Shown: positions 1 to 11,490 of the stretch, one piece after another | Position numbering within the stretch: the first letter of the stretch is position 1 | How the letters are laid out: each line of letters begins with the position of its first letter | Assembly (NCBI GenBank): GCA_024196135.1 | Contig: JAMQCK010000021.1 | Span: 114,301 to 178,300, forward strand | Origin: Pleurotus ostreatus/Saccharomyces cerevisiae fusant | Taxonomy: Eukaryota; Opisthokonta | Direction of reading: 5' to 3' | DNA: 64,000 nt | Program-made: the position numbers and the translations under genes | The notes under the pieces: model-generated | Told to the model about the DNA's origin: nothing | Database searches by the model: none | What the model saw: only the letters and a program-made list of their open reading frames with translations

Positions 1-1846
1 CGCGGATAATATGCGCGCGGTGGAGCGTTCCTGAGTCCATAATGAATCGACCGAGCGAGGCCAACATACTGGCTGAGCTCGAGGTGCTCGAGGTCTCGCG
101 GTGGGGTGGATGAGTAGGCGCGGCAGCCCTGTTGAACAAGCTGGAGCGTGTCGCCCAAAATGAGACCATCGCGGCGACTGAATACGGCGGCCATATCGAC
201 TGAATGAGAGGAGAAAATCGACCGAGTGCGAGGAGCAAATCGACCGGGTGAGGGAAGCTAATCGACCGAGTGAGGCGAGCAAATCGACCGAGTGAGGCGC
301 GTCGGGACTGGGATAGCCTGATGATTTTCGCGTGGTCGATGGGGAGCATTGGTCACTACATCGAGGCCGATTGACAGCTTTTGCATGGTCGATGGGAGGG
401 TTCGGCATTTGCGCGGTCGTTTGGGGAGAGTCCGGCATCCAAGGCAGGGTGCGTGGTCGATGGGGAGCTCATTGCGGTCGAAGAACACCGTTCGTCAGCT
501 CACGGCGGTCGATGCCCAGCGTTGGCATGACCGGTTGACAGCTTGGGCGCGGTCGATAGCCGGCGTTGGCGCGGTCGATGGCGAGCGACGCGGGGACAAG
601 ATACACCCCGCCTGGGCCAGGGGCAGCTCAGCCCGCCCTTGACATGAGTGAAATCCCTGCACGTTGGTCATCAAATCCATGAATGGGCGTGCAAATTCGG
701 TATGCAAATCGCGACGGCCGTGCGCAAATCAGGTCCGGTGGTGTGTCCATGTTTGGTAGTGTTAGCCGCATCCGGCTTTCGCCGTCTCGGGGCCGGGGGT
801 GACAAGCACACAGACCGGTGTCACCAGCACACAGGCAGACGGTCCGGACCAAGCGAGACATACCGGACCAAATAGACGCAATCCCCGCGTCGAGGATCGC
901 GCCGCCCGCGCTGCATCGCTCACGAAGTTCGCAGGTCCTTGGCGACCATTGAGCGCCACCATCGTCTATCTGCTTCCCGATGAGGACGCCCACTTGAATC
1001 TTCTGCTTGTTTCTCAGCATCTCGAGCGAAGTACGCGCCCACGTGCGAAAATCAACCTACCGTCTGCCAATGGCTTGCCCTTTGCCTGCGGGCGGATCTT
1101 TCCGTTCAAGCGCGGGCCCCAGGCGCACATGGGTCCGGTGAGGGCTTTCAGTTGAGCTGTTCCTGACCGGGAATTGACGTCGCGCGCAGCGATTGGTTTG
1201 TGGGCTGCGCATCGCTGAGGTGGCGCGCCCACCGTCGGTTCTGGGGTACCGGGGCCCCGGTCTCACCACCGCCCCCGCTCGTCTGGGCATGCCCTCCTAT
1301 TCTGGACGATTCTCGCCATCGATTTTCGAGCTGCAGAGGCACGCTGGTGGGTTTCACCCATCGAGAAAGCGGCCGACATGCTGACAGCGCGCGTTTACGT
1401 ACTGCCATCAGTTGCCAAGGACGGAGATGTCGCGCGCGCCATGTCCGGGCGGCAACAATTCTCTGGCACGGCGATTGCGCTCGTAAAGTCCTGACTGGTG
1501 GGTCAGGTGAGCGTTATGGCCGTCCTGGAGGGAACAATAGACGCTGATGGGTGTGCTGGAGGGCGAGATTGGGAGGCGCAGAGGGTGGAAGAGTCGGCCG
1601 CCAGCGTCGGCATCCCCGCCCCCGGAGCATTTGGCCTGGGGCCCCAGCACATGCGGAATGCGGGACGATCGTGTCAGCATTCGTCTTCCACATGACATCA
1701 GTTTTCTGCCGCGCTTAGCCCCCCGGCGGCTACAAAAGAAGGCGCGGGGGCCCACGGGACGGTTGTGGAGCGTCCCATCCTTCCCCTCGAGACACTCAAG
1801 AAGTCCACACAGGCGCTTGCCCCTAAAGTCGCCAAAGCCCACCATC
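1..1846. other. Gene-poor left end with short degenerate repeats
   Basis: No reading frame here has convincing protein character. Between about 200 and 300 a unit of about 26 nt containing 'aatcgaccgagtgaggcg' recurs four times with small changes. From about 330 to 590 the complementary-sense motif 'ggtcgatggggag' recurs several times. This looks like decayed tandem repeat. The last part (roughly 1700-1846) is CT-rich and is probably the promoter and 5' UTR of the transporter gene that follows. Confidence 0.5.
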
Positions 1847-3870
1847 ATGCCTCTTTTCTACGCGTGCGTGGTCGAGTCCGACGCCCGTACGCCATGCTGA
1901 CCGTCCCCCAGACAAGGTGTCCCCATCGGCGGCACCGCCATCATGCTTGCCCTCCTGGCAAGTATGGGAGGCTTCATCTTCGGTTACGACACCGGTCAAA
2001 TCTCAGATATCCTCGAGATGGACGACTTCCTTACGCGATTTGCGGAATGCGATCCCAACGACCCTACCAACCCCGACGCGTGCCACTTCTCCAACGTCCG
2101 CGCCGGCCTCATCGTCGGTCTCCTCTCCATCGGCACCCTCGTCGGCGCGCTGCTCGGCGCCCCCACGGCTGACAAGCTCGGCCGTCGGTACGCGATGACC
2201 GCCGAGTGCATGCTCTTCATCGTCGGCGTCATCATCCAGATGGCCACCTTCTCCGTCTGGCAGCAGTTTGCGGTCGGCCGTCTTGTCAGCGGTTTCGCGG
2301 TCGGCGCGCTGTCAGCGGCGGTCCCCATGTACCAGGCCGAGTCTGCGCCACCGTACGTCAGACCTGATTTTTGCCCCCGTTCAGTCCGGCTTACTCGGCT
2401 CAAAGACAGATCCGTGGTACGCTGACAGCGACGTACCAGCTCTTCATCACCTTTGGTATCCTGGTTGCCTGTGAGTACTTGCCCTTCCTTCGGTCAATAA
2501 TCCCCTCATTCTATCGCAGACTGCTTCTCCATCGGTGCCCGCGAAATCAACGGGCCAGGATCATGGCGTTTGGTAGTCGGCCTCGGTATCATCTGGCCGT
2601 TCATCCTCGGTGTTGGCATCCTCTTCATGCCCGAGTCCCCTCGGTACGTCTTCTCGACCATTCCCTCCATTCCCCACTAATTCCCCCTCCCAGTTGGCTC
2701 GCCAAGGTCGGAAAGATCGAGGCTGCCCGTGAAGCGCTCGCCCGCACGCGCGGCGTCCGCCCCGAAGATGCCCACACCCACGCTCTCATCGTCCGCGAGG
2801 CCGACGAGATGCAAAACATGGCCGAGTACGAGGCGAAGCAGCAGTCCGGGTGGATCGACTGCTTCAAGCCCAAGGACAAGATCCTCTACCGTACTCTCCT
2901 TGGTAAGCACGCTTCGTCAGCGGGATCCTCGATCAGCGGAAGCTAATCCTAAACAGGCATGGCCCTCCAATCGTTCCAGCAGCTCACTGGCGCGAACTAC
3001 TTCTTCTACTACGGGACGACGGTGTTCAAGTCGGTCGGTCTGTCCGACTCGTTCGTCACCCAGATCATTCTCGGCGCGGTCAACTTCGTCTGCACGTTCC
3101 TCGGCTTGTACGTCATGGAGAAGGTGCGCTTGGCTTTCGAGATGGTCGTGGAATGAGGCTGACCAGGACCTTCGTAGTACGGGCGTCGTATCCCGCTCAT
3201 CATCGGCGGGATGTGGCAGTCGGCGTGGCTGTTTGTGTTTGCTGCGGCGGGCACGGCAGGTGACCCCGAGAACGACAAGGGCATTGGCAAGCTTATGATT
3301 GTCTCTGCCTGCCTCTTCATTCTCGGCTATGCGTCGACATGGGCTCCGTAAGCAATTTTCTACTCTCACAGCCTTTCTTGTCGGCTGACCATCTTGCGCA
3401 GTGGTATCTGGATTCTCATCGGTGAGACCTTCCCAACCAGAACCCGTGCCAAGCAGGGTGCTCTCGCCACCGCCTCCAACTGGTACGTCCCCTCCCATCC
3501 TACCCCTTCCCCAGCTTTCTGATTAACCCCCCACCCCAGGCTCTGGAACTTCCTCCTCGCCTTCTTCACGCCCTTCATCACCGGCGCGATCGACTTCCGC
3601 TACGGCTTCGTCTTCGCCGCGTGCAACCTCGCCGGCGCCGTCGTCGTCTTCCTCTTCCTCTACGAGTCGTCCGAGCTCAGCCTCGAGGGCGTCGACCAGA
3701 TGTACAACGACCCGGCGTGCAAGCCGTGGACGTCGCGGACGTGGGCGCCGGCGGGGTATGCGGATCGGAAGGATTTGGTGGAGCAGACGCGGGCGGCGCA
3801 GGCGCATAAGCCGTTTGCGCCGAGGGATATTGAGGAGAAGCGGATTGAGGACGCGAAGGAGAGTGCCTAG
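1847..3870 (+). CDS. MFS sugar (hexose) transporter
   Basis: Predicted plasma-membrane hexose transporter of the major facilitator superfamily, sugar-transporter family, with about 12 membrane segments. Nine exons can be assembled, starting from a 17-nt first exon (1847-1863) that splices to 1912. Other exons begin at 2406, 2520 and 2694, all with GT...AG borders. Family signatures appear in order: [13 protein letters not shown] in the first membrane segment, DKLGRRYA after segment 2, PESPRWLAK before the central loop, [13 protein letters not shown] in segment 7, YGRRIPLI, and [12 protein letters not shown] near segment 10. The cytosolic tail ends in a charged helix. About 530 residues is normal for fungal hexose transporters. 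The first exon is short, so the start is the least certain part; it gives a plausible MPLFYAQG N-terminus. Substrate is inferred from family only. A proton-coupled hexose carrier is likely, but a sensor without transport is also possible. Confidence 0.9.
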
Positions 3871-5191
3871 AGGGCGCGAAGGAGACCGCGTAAAGGCCGT
3901 GTAGGCGAAAAATCAACTGCCTACCATGCCATCCTCGCAACCTATACTCTTAATGGGGGCGCCTGTACTCCGCGCCCCTGGACCTACCCCCACTACGTGT
4001 TTCGTTCCATCTCTCATCATCTCCCCTACGCATTTCTTCCTCCTACCTCGCACTCTTCCCTTTTCCCTCGCACTTTCCTCTACCACCCTACCTCGCACTA
4101 CCTTCCTACCCCGTACTTCCCCTCCTACCTCGCACGCACTACCGCTGTCAACATCCACCACATCGTTGTCGACCTCCGCTACGTCGCTCCAGCGGCCGCG
4201 CTACCCATCGTCGTTCGATCGATTGTGCACGTTCGTCTTCGCAGTGCACCCTACCACTTCGTCGCAGTGCATCCTATGACCCCTGCTATCTATCCACTTT
4301 GTATACTACTAGTTGTGGCTATCGTGTACGTACATACGAGACGCCGGGTTTATTGCAATGACCATAATGCTTTTCATGAAGTTCTTTGTGGGATGTTGCT
4401 GGAACTCAATCCGTAACTGAAGCAGCACTTCGCTTGGTACCCCCCAATATTCCAATATTCACCCACATACCCACATATCTCAAAGGTTAAGGCCACCTAT
4501 CTCGGAGGCGCAGGAGAGCGAGGCAGCGGCAAAAATACTTGCTGGTCACACGGCGTCGGCGTTCGTAGCGAGCGGGCAAGATGGCTGAATTGGAGAAGCC
4601 GCTGACATGTTGGCGAGGACGTCATCAGGAAGCGCTCAATACCTTCCTTATGGGGATCGAGAAGTCAGGCACATACACGCGCCTGCTTCTGGCGCGAATG
4701 AACTTTTACGGCGCCCAAGGTCCATTGTCGCTTGACTTCCCGCCTACATCGCAAGGGGGCTTCAGTCCACTTACGCTCATTTGCCCTTTCGAGCCCACCA
4801 CGGAGTACAGCGACATATGCATGGATTACAGCATGTACAGAAAACTCTGTGGTATCGTCCTGGGATAAGCTACGCAGCCTACTCAGGTTGTGTAACGACT
4901 CCATAGTGTAGCGCCCTTACAAATAGCGTCTCCCAGGCAAAGCATGCCGATAAATACACGAGAGAGAAAAGTCTGGTATACAACGCAATAAAGATACCGG
5001 GTTTTTACCGTCCGCATAAGTGAGGTGTACATCGTCTTGTTCTTCCTTCTCTGCCGTCCGCCCGACATCGCCAGCCACACGGTCGAAAATTCCTCCACGC
5101 CGCCACGGGTCCTCCACACTCCCCAAATGTCCTCCAACCAACTCGTCCGCATCGAAAACGAATGCTCACCCAATCAAGAATGAATGAGGCC
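3871..5191. other. Intergenic, CT-rich 3' region
   Basis: 3' flanks of two converging genes. From about 4000 to 4150 there is pyrimidine-rich repeat with 'ctacctcgcact' recurring about every 20-30 nt. An open frame of 95 codons at 4581-4868 has no recognisable family and no splice partner, so it is not called as a gene. Confidence 0.5.
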
Positions 5192-7188
5192 TTAATAGCC
5201 GAAGATGATCCCGAGGTAGTCTTTCCAGGCTTTCTTGACCACCACCCGCGCCTGCCCGCCGTACTCCTCGCCCAGCCAGGTCACGTATCGTGCGTCGCTT
5301 GAGCTCCAAGGGCCGAGCTCGAACGCCGAGAGATCCTTCGGCGTGAGATTCACGACCGCGGTCCCGCTACCAATGCCTGTGGGCAGGAAAGACTGCAGGA
5401 CGGACAGCTGGAACAACGTGTGCGCGTGGAAGGTCTGCAACAGCGCGAGCGTCGTCCGCATCTGCGCGTCCCTGCGGTCGACCTCCTCTTCGAAGTCTGC
5501 GGGCCCGATGCCGGCTGAGGCGCGCGCCTTCGCCTTCCCGGGCGACCGCAAGAGACCCGACATGCGCTCGCGCCCCGAACTTGAGGCGACGCGCTCCTTG
5601 GGGAAGCCCGAAGAGGACGGTGATGGACTCGTTGGTGTGCCCTCGATCCCCATGCCGCGGTTGCGGACGTACGCGCCCGCAACGGTGCCGAGCGTGAGAT
5701 CGTCATCGCCCTCGAGGCGCACCGCACCCCATTGACGCATGTCGCCCGTGTACGATGCCTGCGAGTTGTTGCGCCAGCCGCCCATCCATAGTCCGGCGCA
5801 CACGACGCACACGTCCTCGTACACGCGCCACACATCAGTGAAGGCATTTACTATGCGGGGCTTGTCGGCTCCTGACGCGCCGCCTGGCGGGGAGGAGGGC
5901 GCGCAGTGGCAGCCCGAGTGGTGCGATGCTGAGGTGTCGAGCGCGAGGATACGGTTGAGCTCGTTCCATAGCTTGACGTCGCTCCATGCGAAGCGGATGA
6001 CTGATAGCTTCGGAGGGGAGCGACTGTTGCCTTCTTGCGAGCGCGACGAGTAAAACGTTGGGCGCGAAGCTTTGTCGGGGGTGGAGGTTGTAAGGTCGAT
6101 GAGGAGGTCATAGTAGGCGGGCTTCTCCAGGAAGAGCGCATCTGTGGTACACGCAATCCATCCTCGCCCAGACTGGCTCTCCTTGTCCAGGCGATCCAGG
6201 TCAGAAAGCGTGACCATGCCCAAGGCAGTGATAGCATCCTTTGACTTGCCCTTGAGTCTGCGTGACTGCGATGATGCACCGGGCGCATCAGGACCTTCCA
6301 GCTGCGCTTCTAAGCATAGATCACTAGCGACCTGACATAGAATACACGCCGCCTCGACGGGGGGCGGTGTGTAGACCATGATCCGCCTGCGGCCGAGGAT
6401 GTGCTTGTACAGCGTGAGCGCAGTCGGCCCAAGGATGCGCAGCAAGTGGGGGAGGTGGAGGACTGGTGGTTGAGAGGAAGGATCGGGGTTGACGAAGCCG
6501 TCGCTGGTTGGGGGATCCTCGAGGTCGGCGACCCAGCCGTTCCAGTCGCCTGCGCCGCCTAGAGTGGGTTCGCGCACCCTGCGGGCTTCGAAGAAGGCGC
6601 GCGCCGCCTCCCAATCACCGTCGGTGGGTTCGAGAACGCCGGACGCCTCCAAGCGCGCGTAGATCATCGTGGTGAGATCCTTGAGCGCGGACGTGTGCAT
6701 CCATGGTCGTGGTCGCCTGGACTTTGCGAGGAGGATGCCGACGGAGGACAGGCGGAAGCCGCGGTGACCATGCTCCGTGGTTCGCCGACGTCGGAAGGCG
6801 CACACGCCGTGGTGGCCGTCCTTGGTAAAGTAGCTAATGGAGCCATTAGCAGGAATGAAGGCGAGGGGACAGGCAGTGCACGCACACGACGTCCTGCTCC
6901 ACCAGATGCAGCCCGCTGGGAAGGGCGCTGAACTCGAGGTTGTCCAACTTAATGTCTAGGGAAACAGTGAGCGGAAAACCTTTGCAAGAATAATCCTGAT
7001 ACGCACCATCGCTAGCCTTGAGGCTCCAGTCTATCACATTCCCTTTCGTGGGATGGAAAGACGCATGGAAAATAGCGACTGCACTAGCTTGTCAAGGCGT
7101 GTACCATCGTTCACAACGCATGCATACCCAGGTCCTGGGGGTATTCTGGCTTGGCCTGACTAGGACCGGCCTCGGATGAGCTGCTCAT
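5192..7188 (-). CDS. DENND11/LCHN-type (AVL9-like DENN) protein
   Basis: Predicted membrane-traffic protein of the LCHN/DENND11 type (fungal DUF4484-containing class), distantly related to DENN GEF proteins. The start ATG at 7188 is followed by a short exon ending in PEYPQDL. This splices over about 80 nt into VAIFHASFHPTKGNVIDW, then into DIKLDNLEFSALPSGLH, and then, through an intron ending near 6840, into YFTKDGHHGVCAFR and the long last exon (to 5192). N-terminal hallmarks are the FHPTKGNVIDW strand and HGVCAFR. Mid-protein, GPTALTLYKHILGRRRIM is a typical LCHN segment. A serine-rich low-complexity stretch (SPSPSSSGFPKE, then GRERMSGLLRSPGKAK) precedes the C-terminal region ending in YLGIIFGY. 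Total is about 600 residues. Rab or ARF regulatory activity is inferred from family only. Confidence 0.8.
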
Positions 7189-7385
7189 CGTCGTCGGCAA
7201 CGAGAGACGGATATACTGGGTGGTGGAAAGCAAGGCACAGTGACTATCAAAATCGAGCAGGGTCATCATCACCGTCACATTCACGTGCATTGCGGAAACG
7301 GTCGGTCACGTCACGATCGCGTCTCTTCATTATCGAGCTCGTCGCGCGGCACGACAACAAGACAGCTTTGATAAAGAACTTGACA

Positions 7386-8710
7386 ATGCCAGCACGCTCA
7401 TACAGCCAAAGAACTCAGCCAGGGCCCAGTCAGACCCAAAACGGCCGGAGAGCGTCGCGTCGCGCACCGCGGGACGAGGACGAGGATGAGGACGCTATGG
7501 AAGTCGATGGCATGGAGGATGACGAAGGCGCGGGGGGACTCGATGTATGACGCCTCCTCGATGGTTCTTCTCCCCCACATGCTGAGATCACCTACAGGAC
7601 CTAACCCTGAAAGCCAATGCGCTCGTCCGTCTTGCACTATTCTCCGAGAGTAAGAGGACTGCCCTACGAAGAGAAGAGATTGCGAAGAAAGGTGCGTTGT
7701 GACTTTCATTGTCAACTGTCGGAACCTGAAGCGAACCCTAGTGCTCGGCGGAAGTGCACGCCAGTTTGGCGCCGTACTCGCGATCGCGCAGAAGATCCTG
7801 AGGGACACATTCGGGATGGAGCTCGTCGAACTTCCGTCACGAGCAGCGCTGGAGAAAGAAGCCAATGGGGACAAGGATGCCGAACTTGAAGACGCACAGA
7901 AGGCAACAGGGGTGAAGAAGCGGGGTATGCTTGTCCCCTCCCCTCTCCGCCCCATCCACTGTCGCTGACTTCTCGATATAGCTACTGCAGCGGGGTCCAA
8001 GACCTACATCCTCCGCTCGACCCTCGACCCTCTCATTATTGAGTATGCTGCGCTTTCTGACTCGCAGATCATCGAGCAAGAGGCTGCCGAGATGCCCTCG
8101 GACGACGAGGACGACGATGCGGCGGCGAAGCGCTATGGGAGCATCATCTCCTGGTCTCAGTGCGACCAGCTCGGCGCCATCGGGATTACCTATGTAATTC
8201 TTGCTCTCATCCTCGGTAGTGGGCGCGTTATGAATGACAGTAAGTCCTTTTCTTGTCATCCCTCTGACCTATCCTGACCGCCACAATCCAGTCGACCTCC
8301 GCGCCGCCCTCCGCCGGCTCAACCTCGACGAAGACGTCCAGATGTCCGGCCTCGCCACGCACGAAAAACTCCCCATCGACACCTTCCTCGGCCACCTCGC
8401 CCGCCAGGGCTACATCGAGCGCACCGCCGTCGGCGAGCCCAGCAAGAAGGGCAAGGGCGCGAAGCGCGGCCGCCCAACGCAGGGCGCGGACGACGAGGGC
8501 GCGCAGTACGAGTGGCGGTGGGGTGCAAGGGCGCTGTGCGAGGTGGGGGAGAGGAAGGTCGCGCAGTTCGTGGGCGAGTTCATGGCGGGCGGAGATGGGG
8601 AGGAGGAGGAGGAGAGCGAGGCGGCGCAGGCGGAGATGGAGGCGCGGCGGGATAGGATTGTGAAGGGGATCGAGAGGGCGGCGGGTGGGGCGTTGATGGA
8701 TGTGAAGTAA
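7386..8710 (+). CDS. nse3: MAGE-domain protein, Nse3 subunit of the Smc5/6 complex
   Basis: Non-SMC element 3 of the nuclear Smc5-Smc6 complex, needed for DNA repair and replication-fork stability; MAGE/Nse3 proteins pair with the Nse1 RING subunit. Five exons: 7386-7544, 7598-7691, 7742-7924, 7982-8239, 8292-8710. The first exon is disordered and acidic (DEDEDEDAMEVDGMEDDEG). The MAGE homology starts with LKANALVRLALFSES and continues through REEIAKKVLGGSARQFGAV, FGMELVELP, YILRSTLDP, GITYVILALILGSG and IDTFLGHLARQGYIER. The winged-helix segment near LALILGSGRVMND is the best family marker. An acidic loop (PSDDEDDDAAAK) interrupts the domain, as in other fungal members. The C-terminus is acidic and charged. 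The DENND11-type gene starts 197 bp upstream on the other strand, so the two promoters probably share that interval. Confidence 0.87.
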
Positions 8711-8960
8711 GGGAATTGGGTGGTGAATGAAAGGAAGAGGCAGGGGGCTTTCTTGATGCGCGGCCTTTTTGTATGCTTGACTTGCTGTCATGTCGCTGCT
8801 GTACTGATGTATATTTCCGTAGTCCTTACTTCTATACACTTACTATACATCTTGTATATTCGATAACTTATCCAGAGATGTATATAGATTGCGCGCCTAT
8901 GTGGCGTTCTGTAAACCTGTGTTGCCTTGTTCTAGAGAAATTCCCCGAGCCGTGCGACGC

Positions 8961-10935
8961 TCATTCGGCGTCCGATATTTCGAACCGCACCAGCAGCGTT
9001 GCGCCAGAAAACTTTCCAGCCAGATTCATCATCCGCACAAGTCGCCAGCCAGGCTGGATATATTCCAGCCGGGCGCAGAACACGACAAGCTTGTCGTCCC
9101 GCCCGAATTCGTCTTCCTGTATCCGCAGCCTGTTGGACCAATTGTCAGCTACATGCTGTATACTATAGATTTGAGATTATACGCACCTTAAAAACGCCAG
9201 CTCATCGTCGTCGAACTCCCACTCGAATTTCTCGTTCCAGACGACGTCGGCGCCCTGGTCCGGGGTGTCGGTCACCTCGATGGACTTGCTCTTCCAAGAC
9301 TGGTTCTTCTCCGAGTGGAACAGGTCCGCGCGCACGTAGGTGTGGTAGCTCTTGCCCTTTCTATAGTCCGGAGGTGGCACTGCAAATATATTCATCAGCA
9401 AGGGCCAGTCACTCCAAATGGCCCCAAACAAGCCGAACAAACAAGCACCACCGAACAAATAAAGCACTCACGCGCACTAACGCCATAAATCTCCGCGCTC
9501 AGCTTCTTCCTCCCGCCACCATGTCGCCTGTGATGGTGCAGCAAATTCTTGAACTTATGCACCAGCCCCTCCTCCCCTTCGACTACCCTCAACTTTTCCG
9601 GCTTCGCAACCCAGCCGGGGCTACCAACAAACATCGCCTCATTTACTTGCATCGGCGTGTCATATGTTTGCCAATTCAGGGAGACCACCTGTGAGCCCGC
9701 GCGCCAAAACACCAGTGGGTCGGGGTTGCTAGAGCCGATACGCGTGCCACGGGGGAAGATCCGACGCAGGTGGCGGAGGCCGTGCGCGATGAGGGGACCG
9801 AGGGAGGCGGGCAACAAGGAGGCGAGCCCGGACTCGGATATGTTGATGAGAATGTGTTTCGGGTCGGTGAGTTCTGAGGAGTGGGGTTAGGCTTGGGTCT
9901 GAATCAATGGTGAAGGAAGAGTGTGCGAGACCAACCTTGCATCAGCCATCCCTTTCCGGGCTTCATGCTGCGGGCGTAAAAGCCGAGCTCGGCGAGAGGC
10001 TCAGAGATGCGCGCGTGCTGTAGGGCTTTGCGCTGCTGGGCCTCGGCGCTGTCGTCCTCATCGGAAGACGAGCTGGAGGACGACGAGCTGGAATCGCTGT
10101 CGTCGTCCTGGGTTTTGGGTGGGTAGTATTCCACCATGAGGACGATCCTGCCCTTCAAGTCTTTCGGGCGAACCTCGTCGTCGTCGACGTGCTCGAGCTT
10201 GCGCTGGACTGGGAGAACGATGGCTGTAGGTTATTGCCCAGTCCGTGTCGAGGGGTATCAGCTTACCTAGCTTATCGCCCCAGATTCTCTTCATCGTCTC
10301 CACCAGCTCGTTCTGATGGTCGAGCGGTACGTGGCACTCCAAGCTCACCAATACTGGCCAATCGTCCTCCTTGACGTGGTCCCCGATAACCTCGCAGACG
10401 CTATGGAACGCGACACCCTTGCTCAGCGTGTAGCCATGGTTCACGACCAACCCCTTCTCGTTGCTCCACCAGACGTCGATTTCGACGCAGCGGACGCCGC
10501 GCTCGAGGACGTGGGCGTAGCACGCCGCGGAGGACCGGCCGACGAGCTGCCGCGAGAGCAGGTATGTGTTGTGCGAGGATCTGCGTGGGTTGGGATTAGT
10601 ACGAAGCAATTCAGGTTAGTGAGAAGCCAACCCGCGAGGGTAGATTGGACTAGCACTAACGATATGAAGTAGTGGGTAAGGGGGAGATCGTCGGGGACGT
10701 CGGGTGCCGTGATGACGGGGCGCGCTATCACTTCCTCGACAGACTGCGGGGTAGGGGGTTAGTCATGGAAGGGGGGCTGACAAGGGATACTGACCTCTCC
10801 GACTGATTCTAGATAGACTCTGACAGCTTCGCTGAGGCGAGGGGGTTCGTCCGCGGGAGGCTGGAGATTGTAGCGCGTATCCACACGGTAAAAGGCAGAT
10901 ATTTGGCCCTCCCAGTCTCTATCTTGTGTCTCCAT
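8961..10935 (-). CDS. Phosphoinositide-specific phospholipase C
   Basis: Hydrolyses PIP2 to diacylglycerol and IP3 at the inner membrane face. The start is at 10935 ([11 protein letters not shown]). After one intron comes [15 protein letters not shown], and a second intron splits the X domain just before [15 protein letters not shown]-domain landmarks are HNTY (first catalytic His), [19 protein letters not shown] (second catalytic His) and [12 protein letters not shown] Ser/Asp/Glu-rich X-Y linker follows ([17 protein letters not shown]). The Y domain has [21 protein letters not shown]. The C-terminal C2 domain includes [36 protein letters not shown], and a last exon with [12 protein letters not shown] and [11 protein letters not shown] before TGA at 8961. 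There is no obvious PH or EF-hand region in front of X, so the N-terminus is short. An upstream donor-like site overlaps the chosen ATG, leaving a possible extra 5' exon. Confidence 0.88.
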
Positions 10936-11490
10936 ACTTACCTGACTGTTTCCTGTAGATGAAGACGGCTGCTAAAAGACAACAAGAGCCACCAACTCAG
11001 TTGAAAGTCGAATAGGGAGTGCCGCAGTCGCGGGCCGGTCAGGTGAATGTCTGATACCATCACGCACGTTTCCGTGAAACTATTTGTTTGTGATTGACAT
11101 GACATTCAACGAGGATTGGAAATACTGCCGAAGACTTAGCTGCAAGTGCTTTCATCTCGGCCCGCTGTCTTCCAACTGCCGGGTGTCTGGCGCACGTCCT
11201 GACTCCTGTACATCAGGCTGAAGTCCTTGTAGATTCCTGTAGGTCCTCTAGTTGAAGTGTGAAGGATTAGACCCACTTACTGACACCGGAAGGACGGGGA
11301 GGGACGCCCACAAACTATGCGCTGACCCTATAGTGTGCGAAGAGCTCGTGAGAATTGAAGATCCACATTCCCTTGACACTACCCTCGTTCCCTGTTATCG
11401 ATCTCGGCTTGCTCGTTCTACTCACCGGACCTGGGCCTTATAACTACGCCACGACTCGCAGGATATACAGCAGGCAGCTGCATCTTGTCC
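10936..11490. promoter_or_regulatory. Divergent promoter interval between PLC and P450 genes
   Basis: A 555-bp interval between two divergently transcribed genes with no convincing coding frame. It should hold both promoters. No clear TATA box at a usual distance was seen. Confidence 0.4.

Noticed and set aside
1408..1848. 146-codon minus-strand frame before the transporter
   Set aside because: It is antisense to the CT-rich promoter and first exon of the transporter and has no family signal.
4581..4868. 95-codon open frame between the transporter and the DENND11-type gene
   Set aside because: No family signal, no splice partner, and it lies in a 3' flank.
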